Assembly (NCBI GenBank): GCA_035575925.1
Contig: DATLXK010000029.1
Span: 43,683-107,682, forward strand
Length of the DNA: 64,000 bases
Source: DASWTL01 sp035575925
GTDB lineage: Bacteria; Bacteroidota; Bacteroidia; Sphingobacteriales; Sphingobacteriaceae
Reading direction: 5' to 3'
This document shows, one piece after another, positions 52,449 to 61,325 of this stretch (positions are counted from its first letter, which is position 1; each line of letters begins with the position of its first letter). The notes beneath the pieces are model-generated. The model was not told the origin of the DNA and did no database searches. It saw only the letters and a program-made list of their open reading frames with translations. The position numbers and the translations under genes are program-made.

Positions 52449-54401
52449 TTGTTCTCTCAGATAAATATAGTTCCCCGCTGGATCATTTTTACACTTGACC
52501 TGGTATGCTGTGTATTCTCTTTATGCTTCGCTTATTTTATCCGGTACAATTTTAATACGGAACTCATTGAAGCTACTGAACTGACACGTAATTTGCTGGT
52601 ATTTGCAATTGTTAATAGTCTGGTGTTTGTGAACGTACGTACGTATGCAGGTATTATCCGGTATACCAGCGCACAGGATTCGTTCCGCATATTGTTCTCC
52701 ATACTCATTAGCAATGCTATATTCTTTGCTGCTAATGTGGCGCTTACTTCTTTTAACCAGGAACCATTGATCTCCAATGTGGTATTGGTTATTAACGGTT
52801 TGTCGAGCTTTCTTTTACTGATCACTTACCGTGTACTTGTTAAGTACTTCTTCATGTACATTAAAAATATGAAGATTGATAAGCGCCGGGTAGTAGTTTA
52901 TGGAGCAGGAGATGTGGGTATTGCAGCTAAACGAACACTGGACCATGACAACAAAGTCAATATGAACCTGGTGGCTTTTATTGATGATGATGAGCGTAAA
53001 TCCGGAAAGGTAATTGATGGGGTTAAAATTTATCATACACGGGATTTGAGCACCCTGGCTTTACAGAGTGAAATTCAAGACCTGATCATTGCCGCTGAAA
53101 ACCTAAGTTCGGAGCGGAAAAACAAAGTAGTTGACTTCTGCCTGGAGCATGATATAAAGGTACTTACATTACCACCGGTAAACAGCTGGATCAATGGACA
53201 GATCAGTACCAGGCAAATTCAGACAATCAAAATTGAGGACCTTCTTGAGCGTGAAACTATTAATATTCACAATGATGTTATCAGCGGGCAAATTCGAGGT
53301 AAACGTGTGCTCGTTACCGGAGCTGCCGGATCTATAGGAAGTGAAATAGTGCGTCAGATCTCCAGATTTTCTCCCCAGATGATCATCCTGAATGATCAGT
53401 CGGAAACTCCGTTGCATGAATTACAGTTGGAGTTACATGAGAACAACCTGGAGAATAATTATCATTCTTTTATTGGTGATGTACGCGACCAATGCCGTAT
53501 GCAGGTATTGTTTGAGACCTTTAAACCTCATTATGTCTACCATGCCGCGGCCTATAAACATGTGCCCTTAATGGAGCATAATCCTGCAGAGGCTATTCGT
53601 GCCAATGTACTGGGAACTAAAACAGTTGCAGACCTTTCTGTAAAATACCGGGTGCAGAAGTTTGTAATGATCTCTACGGATAAGGCAGTAAATCCTACCA
53701 ATGTGATGGGTGCGTCCAAGCGTATTGCCGAAATTTATGTGCAGTCGCTGTTTAATTCCTTTGCTGAAGAAAATATTACGTATACCAACGGCTTAAGTCA
53801 TTTGAATGGGAACAAACCTAAAGTAGCTACCAAATTTATTACCACTCGCTTCGGGAATGTATTGGGGTCCAGTGGCTCCGTGATCCCGCGCTTCCAGGCG
53901 CAGATCCAGAAGGGGGGACCCATTACAGTAACTCATCCGGAGATCACCCGTTACTTTATGACCATTCCTGAGGCTTGCCGCCTGGTGCTTGAGGCTGGAT
54001 CTATGGGTGAAGGGGGTGAGATCTATATTTTTGATATGGGCAAATCTGTTAAGATTGCAGAATTGGCCAGGAAGATGATCCGGCTGTCAGGTTTGGTGCC
54101 TAACCAGGATATAGCTATTGAATATTCCGGATTGCGTCCGGGCGAAAAGCTTTACGAGGAGTTACTTAACGACCTGGAGAATACAGTTCCTACGCATCAT
54201 GAAAAAATTATGATCGCTAAAGTACGTGAATATCATTTTGAGACAGTAAGAAGCCAGATCGAGGAACTGATCCGGTTAAGTTGTGAATATAAAGACCGCC
54301 AGGTTGTTGTAAAAATGAAAGAAATCGTTCCTGAGTACAAGAGTAATAATTCAATTTACGAGGAATTGGATAAAGAGCAGCTGGTAAGGGAGACGGTATA
54401 A
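52449..54401 (+). CDS. wbpM: Membrane UDP-GlcNAc 4,6-dehydratase (WbpM/CapD-like)
   Basis: A TTG start gives 650 residues. Four membrane helices (about residues 10-130) are followed by a nucleotide-binding domain with VVVYGAGDVGIAAKRTL near residue 148. The catalytic SDR domain has VLVTGAAGSIGSEIVRQ near residue 287, HAAAYKHVPLMEHNP near 372 and STDKAVNPTNVMGASKRIAE near 414, where Ser, Met and Lys form the triad of large WbpM-type enzymes. The product, UDP-4-keto-6-deoxy-GlcNAc, is used by WbpV. A degenerate copy of codons 222-336 lies at 15425. It is the last gene of block B and converges on dxs. Confidence 0.93.
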   Translation: MFSQINIVPRWIIFTLDLVCCVFSLCFAYFIRYNFNTELIEATELTRNLLVFAIVNSLVFVNVRTYAGIIRYTSAQDSFRILFSILISNAIFFAANVALTSFNQEPLISNVVLVINGLSSFLLLITYRVLVKYFFMYIKNMKIDKRRVVVYGAGDVGIAAKRTLDHDNKVNMNLVAFIDDDERKSGKVIDGVKIYHTRDLSTLALQSEIQDLIIAAENLSSERKNKVVDFCLEHDIKVLTLPPVNSWINGQISTRQIQTIKIEDLLERETINIHNDVISGQIRGKRVLVTGAAGSIGSEIVRQISRFSPQMIILNDQSETPLHELQLELHENNLENNYHSFIGDVRDQCRMQVLFETFKPHYVYHAAAYKHVPLMEHNPAEAIRANVLGTKTVADLSVKYRVQKFVMISTDKAVNPTNVMGASKRIAEIYVQSLFNSFAEENITYTNGLSHLNGNKPKVATKFITTRFGNVLGSSGSVIPRFQAQIQKGGPITVTHPEITRYFMTIPEACRLVLEAGSMGEGGEIYIFDMGKSVKIAELARKMIRLSGLVPNQDIAIEYSGLRPGEKLYEELLNDLENTVPTHHEKIMIAKVREYHFETVRSQIEELIRLSCEYKDRQVVVKMKEIVPEYKSNNSIYEELDKEQLVRETV

Positions 54402-54422
54402 TCTTCTTCCTACAGGCGTCAG

Positions 54423-56351
54423 TTAAGAAGCCATCACTTTTGTAGTCCTTGCTATTACCAGTTTCTTTACAGTAGTTATGATACCCTGAGCATCATATCC
54501 GCATTCGTTCCATAATTCAGGTTGCTCACCGTGCTCTATGATCGCGTCGGGTATTCCAAGACGGATAACCTGTGCGGAATAATTATGATCAGTCATGAAT
54601 TCCAGAATAGCACTACCCATGCCCCCCTGAAGGCATCCGTCCTCTACCGTAATAATTTTTTTAAACTTTGTAAATACTTCGTGAAGCAGTTCCTTATCCA
54701 GAGGTTTAACAAAACGCATATCGTAATGCGCGGGATGGATGCCTTCAGTATTTAATTCAAGGCACGCTTTTACAGTTTCATTACCAATATGCCCTATGGA
54801 TAAAATAGCCACGTCTTCGCCATCACAAATTTTGCGACCCTTGCCTACTGAAATTGCTTTCATAGGTCGTTTCCAATCAGTAATAACTCCTTGCCCTCTT
54901 GGGTATCGAATAACAAACGGACCCATGTTTTCTTGTTGGGCAGTATACATCAAGTTCCGAAGATCCTCTTCATTCATTGGTGAGGATACGACCATATTTG
55001 GGATACAACGCATATATGCAAGATCGTAAGCGCCATGATGAGTAGCACCATCTGCACCAGCCATTCCTGCCCGATCAAGGCAAAATACGACATTCAAGTT
55101 CTGAATAGCCACATCGTGTATTACCTGATCATAGGCCCGCTGCATAAATGAAGAATATATGTTACAAAAGGGAATCATTCCTTGTGTAGCAAGTCCCGCC
55201 GAAAAAGTTACTGCATGTTGTTCGGCAATACCAACATCAAAAGCACGGTCAGGCATCGCTTTCATCATAATATTTAATGAACAACCGGATGGCATAGCTG
55301 GAGTAATACCCATTATTTTAGCGTTGCTTTTTGCAAGTTCTACCATAGTGTGGCCAAATACATCCTGATATTTTGGAGCCTGAGGTTTTTCAGATGCTGA
55401 TTTTTGTATCTCTCCGGTTATCTTATCGAATAAGCCTGGAGCATGCCATTTGGTTTGGTCTTTTTCTGCTAATGAAAATCCTTTACCTTTTACAGTGATA
55501 CAATGCAGTAGCTTGGGGCCGGGAATGTCGCGAAGATCATTCAGGATTTTTACAAGGTGTTTTACATCGTGTCCGTCAATGGGGCCAAAATACCTGAACT
55601 TAAGCGACTCGAAAAGGTTGCTTTTTTTAAGCAGGGTGCCTTTGATACTTTTCTCAATTTTTTTTACAATTTCATGCGCATTGGGCCCTAATTCTGAAAT
55701 TTTGTTAAGCACACTGGATATATCATCCCGGAAACGGTTATATGATTTAGAGGTAGTAATATCTGCGAGATATTCTTTTAGCGCACCTACGTTTGGGTCA
55801 ATAGACATGTTGTTATCATTCAATATGACCAGCAGATTGGAATTTTCTATTCCGGCATGATTTAGGGCTTCAAATGCCATTCCGCCTGTCATAGCGCCAT
55901 CTCCTATTACCGCTACATGCTGACGGTCTGTTTCTCCTTTATAACGGGAGGCAACAGCCATGCCTAAAGCTGCTGATATAGATGTTGATGAATGCCCAAC
56001 TCCGAAGGTATCGTACTCGCTTTCAGATCGCTTGGGGAAGCCGCTGATCCCTTTGTAAAGGCGATTGGTATGAAATACGTCCCGGCGTCCGGTTAATATT
56101 TTATGTCCGTAAGCCTGGTGACCCACGTCCCACACTAACTGATCGTATGGGGTATTAAGAATATAATGAAGTGCTACAGTAAGTTCTACAACGCCCAAGC
56201 TAGCTCCAAAATGGCCGCCATTAACCGATACAATATCAATAATGTACTGCCTTAATTCAGCGCAAATTTTTACAAGGTCTTCTTCCTTGAATTTTTTCAG
56301 ATCAGAAGGATTGTTAATTTGTTCGAGAAGCTCTCCAGCCTTTACTTGCAT
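54423..56351 (-). CDS. dxs: 1-deoxy-D-xylulose-5-phosphate synthase
   Basis: The ATG at 56351 gives 642 residues, normal for the family; 28 in-frame codons upstream lack family similarity. GHFGASLGVVELTVALHY near residue 45, AVIGDGAMTGGMAFEALNH for thiamine diphosphate binding near residue 150, ILNDNNMSIDPNVGAL near 180, YSSFMQRAYDQVIHDV near residue 400 and DRAGMAGADGATHHGAYD near 428 are all conserved. Dxs joins pyruvate and glyceraldehyde-3-phosphate in the first step of the MEP isoprenoid route, which also feeds undecaprenyl phosphate. It marks the right border of the polysaccharide region. Confidence 0.96.
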   Translation of the reverse strand: MQVKAGELLEQINNPSDLKKFKEEDLVKICAELRQYIIDIVSVNGGHFGASLGVVELTVALHYILNTPYDQLVWDVGHQAYGHKILTGRRDVFHTNRLYKGISGFPKRSESEYDTFGVGHSSTSISAALGMAVASRYKGETDRQHVAVIGDGAMTGGMAFEALNHAGIENSNLLVILNDNNMSIDPNVGALKEYLADITTSKSYNRFRDDISSVLNKISELGPNAHEIVKKIEKSIKGTLLKKSNLFESLKFRYFGPIDGHDVKHLVKILNDLRDIPGPKLLHCITVKGKGFSLAEKDQTKWHAPGLFDKITGEIQKSASEKPQAPKYQDVFGHTMVELAKSNAKIMGITPAMPSGCSLNIMMKAMPDRAFDVGIAEQHAVTFSAGLATQGMIPFCNIYSSFMQRAYDQVIHDVAIQNLNVVFCLDRAGMAGADGATHHGAYDLAYMRCIPNMVVSSPMNEEDLRNLMYTAQQENMGPFVIRYPRGQGVITDWKRPMKAISVGKGRKICDGEDVAILSIGHIGNETVKACLELNTEGIHPAHYDMRFVKPLDKELLHEVFTKFKKIITVEDGCLQGGMGSAILEFMTDHNYSAQVIRLGIPDAIIEHGEQPELWNECGYDAQGIITTVKKLVIARTTKVMAS

Positions 56352-56367
56352 GTAATGTAAATAAATA

Positions 56368-56375
56368 CAAAAATA
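56368..56375 (-). promoter_or_regulatory. Promoter -7 box of dxs (TATTTTTG on minus strand)
   Basis: Read on the reverse strand the box is TATTTTTG, a TAnnTTTG match, 16 bases before the dxs ATG. The implied leader is about 10 bases, very short but not rare in Bacteroidota. Confidence 0.45.
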
Positions 56376-56449
56376 AGTTTTTAGTTTGATACAGATGAAG
56401 ATTGGGATTTTTTTGTTTTTGGCCGGCATCTCCATAAACAGTTTTTAAT

Positions 56450-56586
56450 ATGAGACCCTGAAATAAATTCAGGGAGACGGCTAAGGGTAAGTATGATCGT
56501 CTTCTACGACTTGCCGGTTGATGGGCATCTCACTTGAGCTATAAAATCCTATGAGACCCTGAAATAAATTCAGGGAAACGGCTAAT
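56450..56586. repeat. Pair of direct repeats with perfect 7-bp palindrome
   Basis: Two copies of about 35 bases start at 56450 and 56551. Each holds CCCTGAAATAAATTCAGGG (56456-56474 and 56557-56575), a 7-base perfect stem with a 5-base loop, preceded by ATGAGA and followed by G/A-ACGGCTAA. Such REP-like elements recur between genes in Sphingobacteriaceae and often act as structured ends for transcripts. Here they lie in the divergent gap between dxs and scpA, so a terminator role is unlikely. Confidence 0.85.
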
Positions 56587-56618
56587 ACGTAATACAACTC
56601 AATGATGTATTTTTGAAT

Positions 56619-57374
56619 ATGCTTCAATCTAAAGATAGCTTCGAGATCCAGCTGACGCAGTTTGCCGGCCCCTTTGACCTGCTTCTGTTTTTTATTGAGC
56701 GGGATGAACTTGATATTCAGGATATTCCCATAACAAAGATTACAGATGATTTTCTGGATTACCTGCATAAAATGAATTCCCTGAATATAGAGCTGGCCAG
56801 TGAGTTTATTTATGTAGCGGCTACATTGATGCGTATTAAAGCAAAAATGCTTTTGCCGCGTATAGAGATCGATGAGGCTGGTAATGATATAGACCTGAAA
56901 CAGGATCTTATTCAAAAGTTAGTAGAATATAAGCGATTTAAGCAGGTTGCAGAAGTATTGCGTGGTTTTGAGGATGAACGTTTAAAAAAAGAAAGACGGG
57001 GAAGTATAATTAGAGATCTGGAACTAGCCTCGCAGCTTACAGAGCACGGCGATGAATTATCTTCATTAAATCTTTACCGGATGATGATTGTATATGAAAA
57101 GTTAATGAAACGATATCTTGAACCAGGCAGCGAGGTTAAGCATACTGTTATGCAATATCCATACACCATAGAACAACAAAAACAGATGATCTCGAATCTT
57201 CTTACTATAAATAACAAGATGGATTTTAAGGGAATTCTGTCTAAATCTGATAACAAAGTTCATTTTGTTTATAATTTTCTTGCCGTGCTAGAAATGCTTC
57301 AACAGGAATTAATAATGCTTCAAAGCGGTTTAGGATACAATAATTTTTGGATAAGCTCAAGGATAAAGAGTTAA
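56619..57374 (+). CDS. scpA: Segregation and condensation protein A
   Basis: The ATG at 56619 gives 251 residues; a TTG two codons earlier is also in frame. FEIQLTQFAGPFDLLLFFIERDEL near the start (split FAGPFDLLL, IERDELDI), FIYVAATLMRIKAKMLLP near residue 67 and a C-terminal winged-helix-like segment fit kleisin ScpA. It bridges SMC heads with ScpB in chromosome condensation. It runs opposite to dxs. It is one of the most AT- and leucine-rich proteins here, as is normal for the family. Confidence 0.9.
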   Translation: MLQSKDSFEIQLTQFAGPFDLLLFFIERDELDIQDIPITKITDDFLDYLHKMNSLNIELASEFIYVAATLMRIKAKMLLPRIEIDEAGNDIDLKQDLIQKLVEYKRFKQVAEVLRGFEDERLKKERRGSIIRDLELASQLTEHGDELSSLNLYRMMIVYEKLMKRYLEPGSEVKHTVMQYPYTIEQQKQMISNLLTINNKMDFKGILSKSDNKVHFVYNFLAVLEMLQQELIMLQSGLGYNNFWISSRIKS

Positions 57375-57497
57375 AAGGGCTATTCAAGTGCTTATCTAAA
57401 CTGGAAGGCGATTAGGTTAAATAACAACCGCCGTAACTTTATATTCAAATCGTGAAACACATTATTATTTGTACTTTCGCACAAATTTCAACTACTC

Positions 57498-58769
57498 ATG
57501 AAGAAAGATAAACTGGTATTTAATTTAATCGGAAAAGAGTTAGAACGTCAGGAAAAAGGATTAGAACTGATCGCATCTGAGAATTTTGTCAGTAAACAGG
57601 TTATGGAAGCTGCAGGATCTGTGCTGACAAATAAATATGCTGAAGGATTACCCGGAAAGCGTTATTATGGAGGATGCGAGATAGTAGATGAAATTGAAAA
57701 TATTGCAATAGGGCGCGCAAAAAATTTGTTTAATGCAGAATGGGTAAATGTTCAGCCACATTCTGGCGCGCAGGCTAATGCTGCAGCTTTTCTTGCTATA
57801 CTTCAGGCGGGAGATAAAATACTGGGATTTGATCTTTCGCATGGCGGACATTTAACCCATGGATCACCGGTTAATTTTTCCGGTAAACTCTATAAGCCTT
57901 TCTTCTATGGTGTTGAACGTGAAACAGGGTTAATCGATTATAAAAAGCTCGAAGAAGTAGCTTTAGCAGAGCGCCCGAAAGTGATTATTTGCGGAGCTTC
58001 TGCCTACTCACGTGACTGGGATTATATGTTTATCAGGCGTGTAGCGGATGAAATCGGGGCACTGGTTCTGGCGGACATTTCGCATCCCGCAGGTTTAATT
58101 GCCCGTGGCTTGTTAACAGATGCATTGCCTCATTGCCATATAGTTACCACGACCACTCATAAAACACTCAGAGGTCCACGGGGTGGAATGATTATGCTTG
58201 GGAAAGATTTTGAAAATCCATTTGGCTTGAAAAACCCGAAAGGCGAATTAAGGATGATGTCGGCACTGTTGGATTCGGGTGTATTTCCCGGAACCCAAGG
58301 CGGCCCGTTAGAACATATAATTGCAGCTAAAGCTATTGCGTTTGGCGAGGCGTTAGGTGATGATTATATGAAATATGTTCTACAGGTAAAACAGAATGCA
58401 GCGGTTATGGCATCTGCATTTATGGAACGGGGTTATAGAATAATTTCAGGTGGAACGGATAATCACCTGATGCTGATTGATCTGGGCAATAAGAATATAA
58501 CTGGTAAAGATGCTGAGAATGCATTGGGAGCAGCTGATATTACCGTAAATAAAAATATGGTTCCTTTTGATACCCGATCTCCATTTGTAACCTCAGGTAT
58601 ACGTATTGGAACTGCTGCTGTAACTACCCGCGGATTAAAGGAAAAGCACATGGAAAAGATTGTAGAATTTATTGATGATGTAATTTCCAATCCCGAAAAT
58701 GACGCTCATCTTAAAAAAGTGCGTAAGAAAGTGAACGAAATGATGGGAAAGCATTCTCTATATTATTAA
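57498..58769 (+). CDS. glyA: Serine hydroxymethyltransferase
   Basis: The 423-residue protein has LIASENFVSKQVMEAAGS near residue 23, YAEGLPGKRYYGGCE near residue 49, NVQPHSGAQANAA near residue 82, LADISHPAGLIARG near 190 and HIVTTTTHKTLRGPRGG with the PLP lysine near residue 222. It makes glycine and one-carbon units from serine. A TACTTTCG at 57472-57479 is a possible -7 box, 18 bases before the ATG. Downstream it is followed by a repeat array. Confidence 0.96.
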   Translation: MKKDKLVFNLIGKELERQEKGLELIASENFVSKQVMEAAGSVLTNKYAEGLPGKRYYGGCEIVDEIENIAIGRAKNLFNAEWVNVQPHSGAQANAAAFLAILQAGDKILGFDLSHGGHLTHGSPVNFSGKLYKPFFYGVERETGLIDYKKLEEVALAERPKVIICGASAYSRDWDYMFIRRVADEIGALVLADISHPAGLIARGLLTDALPHCHIVTTTTHKTLRGPRGGMIMLGKDFENPFGLKNPKGELRMMSALLDSGVFPGTQGGPLEHIIAAKAIAFGEALGDDYMKYVLQVKQNAAVMASAFMERGYRIISGGTDNHLMLIDLGNKNITGKDAENALGAADITVNKNMVPFDTRSPFVTSGIRIGTAAVTTRGLKEKHMEKIVEFIDDVISNPENDAHLKKVRKKVNEMMGKHSLYY

Positions 58770-58789
58770 TACTTGTAATTATTACACTT

Positions 58790-59250
58790 TCATCTCGAAA
58801 GTAGGAGAGATCTATTTTATTCCACTCCTGCACACGCCAGATTTCTCGCGGTGGTCGAAATGACATTTTTGTATTGGGGTTAGTGATTTAACTCTTTGTC
58901 ATCCCTTTCTGCACCTTGTCAACTCGCGGGATAGTGGAGATCTATTTTAAGCCTCCTTAACACCATATTTCTCCCGCTGGTCGAAATGACAATTTTATTT
59001 GGTTAGTGCTTTAACACTTTGTCATCCCTTTCTGCACCTTATCAACTCGCGGGATAGAAGATCTATTTTAAGTCACCTTCACACCATATATCTCCCGCTG
59101 GTCGAAATGACAATTTTATTTGGTTAGTGCTTTAACACTTTGTCATCCCTTTCTACACCTTATCAACTCGCGGGATAGAAGACATTTATTTTAAGCCCCC
59201 CGCTCAGGCCAGATTTCTCCCGCTAGTCGAAATGACAATTTTTTATTCGG
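58790..59250. repeat. Tandem array of about 122-bp units
   Basis: Three near-identical units start at TGTCATCCC at 58897, 59020 and 59141 (spacings 123 and 121), with a decayed partial unit before them from about 58790. Each has the two arms of a degenerate inverted repeat: CAACTCGCGGGATAG and CTCCCGCTGGTCGAAATGACA. The sequence TTTCGACCAGCGGGAGAA on the reverse strand is of the kind repeated across many Bacteroidota intergenic regions. Copies 2 and 3 are nearly the same, so amplification is recent. No gene lies in this stretch. Confidence 0.88.
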
Positions 59251-59269
59251 TAAAAATTCTTTTTAAATA

Positions 59270-59305
59270 GAAAAAGCCGGTGTCTTGTGGACATCCAGCT
59301 TTTTC
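59270..59305. terminator. Bidirectional terminator-like hairpin
   Basis: GAAAAAGCCGGTGTC pairs with GACATCCAGCTTTTTC around a four-base loop, with one bulged base in the stem, giving A-rich and T-rich flanks on both strands. It lies between the end of the repeat array and the convergent comF-like gene, and would stop transcripts coming from glyA and from the reverse strand. Confidence 0.75.
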
Positions 59306-59420
59306 ATCTAAATTAACGCTCTCATCTATTTATACAGTAAAACATCACAAAAAGTTACAGTTATTTTAAATTTTATTTAAATATCCTGTAACTCATAGAT
59401 TATCAAATAGCTATAAATAA

Positions 59421-60119
59421 TTATTCGGCAAAAGCTAAAGCCCCTACACTTAATTTAATTCCATCAATATGTTGAAATGCCAGGGCACATGCTTCAAACG
59501 TGGCACCTGTTGTAATTACATCATCAATTAAAAAAATATGAATATTGGTCAGTTTTGGAGCATCATTTACAGCAAAAGCATCCTTCATATTCTCATATCT
59601 GTTGTACCGTGATTTACGTGTTTGTGTTTGCGTTTCAGACTGTCTGAATAATTGACAATTGTCCATTGGGATTTTTAATGAGGCTGCTAAACCCGCAGCA
59701 ATATATTCGCTCTGATTATAGCCCCGCTTTTTTAGTTTCTTTTTGTGTAATGGAACAGGAACTATCACATCCGGCATAACCCACCCTTCATAACCTTTTA
59801 ACACATTCCCGTATATTTCCCCCAATTTGAACCCGGTTTCAGGATTGTTGTTATATTTAAGCTCATGCATCAGGTTCTGCACCTTTCCGCCTTTTGCAAA
59901 ATATAATAATGCATTAGCTTGCAAAAAAGGAAAGCGGCCCCATAACTGTTTTACTACTTTATTTTCAGGATCTGTATGAAAATGAGTGTATGGTAAATGA
60001 TAGATGCAACCGATACAAATAACCTGCTCATTCTTAAACAAGTTTTTACCGCATGCCGAACATAGTTCAGGAAAGAACAGGGCGAGGAAATCCTGGAAAT
60101 AGCTCTTCATTATGTTCAC
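59421..60119 (-). CDS. ComF-family phosphoribosyltransferase-like protein
   Basis: The 232-residue reverse-strand protein has two Cys pairs in ELCSACGKNLF and VICIGCIYHLP (residues 19-42), forming a zinc site. Further on come PVPLHKKKLKKRGYNQSEYIA near residue 125 and IFLIDDVITTGATFEA near residue 192, the PRPP-binding motif. ComF proteins are linked to DNA uptake and recombination in naturally competent bacteria, but many bacteria that are not competent also have them. The start may be 3 codons later (60110). It ends 29 bases before rlmN begins to be read, so the two are probably one unit. Confidence 0.88.
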   Translation of the reverse strand: MNIMKSYFQDFLALFFPELCSACGKNLFKNEQVICIGCIYHLPYTHFHTDPENKVVKQLWGRFPFLQANALLYFAKGGKVQNLMHELKYNNNPETGFKLGEIYGNVLKGYEGWVMPDVIVPVPLHKKKLKKRGYNQSEYIAAGLAASLKIPMDNCQLFRQSETQTQTRKSRYNRYENMKDAFAVNDAPKLTNIHIFLIDDVITTGATFEACALAFQHIDGIKLSVGALAFAE

Positions 60120-60148
60120 ATGGAAACGTTAATTCAGAAAGTTAAAAA

Positions 60149-61198
60149 TTAGGGTTGCTTAATCGCCAGTTGACCGCAGGCTGCATCAATATCCTTACCA
60201 CGGCTTCGGCGGATATATGTGTTTATTCCACGATTTCGGAGGTGGGAGGCAAAAGCTTCCAGTTTATCATCATCAGCATTTTTGAAATTTGCAAAACTTA
60301 TAGGATTATACTCGATGATATTTACTTTGCAGGGTATATGTTTGCAAAAAGTAGCCAGATCTGCAGCATCCACCAGGCTGTCATTAAAATCATTGAATAC
60401 AATATATTCATAGGTAACCGGATTTTTGGTCTTCGCGTAGTAATATTTCAGTGCTTCGGCGAGGGCCTTTAATGAGTTCTGCTCATTTATCGGCATAATC
60501 TCATTTCGTTTGATATCATTTGCAGCATGTAAAGATAGTGCCAGGTTAAAACGTACCTGGTCATCACCAAGTTTTTTTATCATTTTGGCAATGCCGGCAG
60601 TGGAAATCGTAATGCGTTTAGCCGCCATGTTTAACCCATCTTCGGCAGTAATGCGCTCAACAGATTTTAAAACGTTTGCGTAATTAAGCAACGGCTCTCC
60701 CATACCCATATAAACAATATTGCTTAAAGGGGCGTTGAAATTTTCCTGGGCCTGTTTACCGATTAGCACTACCTGGTCAAAAATTTCATCGGGGTTAAGG
60801 TTGCGCTTGCGTTCCATGTATCCTGTGGCACAAAATTTACAAGTTAAACTGCACCCAACCTGCGAGCTTACACATGCCGTCATTCTGCCGGGAGTTGGAA
60901 TCAGAACCCCTTCAATTATATTATTATCAAATAGTCTGAATGTATTCTTAATGGTTTGATCTGAACTGAATTGAGATTGATGTATCCGGACTGCGTTAAT
61001 TGAATATTGTTCGCTCAGCTTTTCACGTAATACCTTGGGAAGATTGCTCATTTCGTCAAAAGTGGTAGCTGCTTTTTGCCATAACCATTCATGAATCTGT
61101 TTTGCACGGAACACAGGCTCCCCTAAAGCGGCAATTCCTTCTTTAAGATGTTCAACAGATAAACCTCGGATATCTTTTTTAATTAGTAAGGTATTCAC
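60149..61198 (-). CDS. rlmN: 23S rRNA/tRNA adenine-C2 methyltransferase
   Basis: The 349-residue radical-SAM protein has VSSQVGCSLTCKFCATGYMERKRN split as CSLTCKFC (the CxxxCxxC iron-sulfur site near residue 117), NIVYMGMGEPLLNY near residue 161, VRFNLALSLHA near residue 216 and a C-terminal DIDAACGQL with the methyl-carrying cysteine. RlmN methylates A2503 of 23S rRNA and A37 of some tRNAs. On the reverse strand TAACTTTG at 61204-61211 is a -7 box match 5 bases before the ATG, implying a leaderless transcript. Confidence 0.95.
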   Translation of the reverse strand: MNTLLIKKDIRGLSVEHLKEGIAALGEPVFRAKQIHEWLWQKAATTFDEMSNLPKVLREKLSEQYSINAVRIHQSQFSSDQTIKNTFRLFDNNIIEGVLIPTPGRMTACVSSQVGCSLTCKFCATGYMERKRNLNPDEIFDQVVLIGKQAQENFNAPLSNIVYMGMGEPLLNYANVLKSVERITAEDGLNMAAKRITISTAGIAKMIKKLGDDQVRFNLALSLHAANDIKRNEIMPINEQNSLKALAEALKYYYAKTKNPVTYEYIVFNDFNDSLVDAADLATFCKHIPCKVNIIEYNPISFANFKNADDDKLEAFASHLRNRGINTYIRRSRGKDIDAACGQLAIKQP

Positions 61199-61325
61199 GT
61201 TTACAAAGTTAGCTGATTTCTATAAACGTTTTATTAATAATTTATTGGATAAAGCAGAAACAAACTTTCTTCTAATTATGTTAAATTCGTCTACGCTCTA
61301 CTGAGTTTTGTTGTACTAAGGGGTT

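Noticed and set aside
55450..55860. Forward frame of 136 residues
   Set aside because: It lies opposite dxs, whose conserved motifs cover this stretch.
56608..56615. TATTTTTG as scpA promoter box
   Set aside because: It ends 3 bases before the ATG, so the transcript would start inside the gene; chance match in AT-rich DNA is likely.
58790..59250. CRISPR array
   Set aside because: Units are about 122 bases, contiguous and homologous along their whole length, without unique spacers; no cas gene is near.
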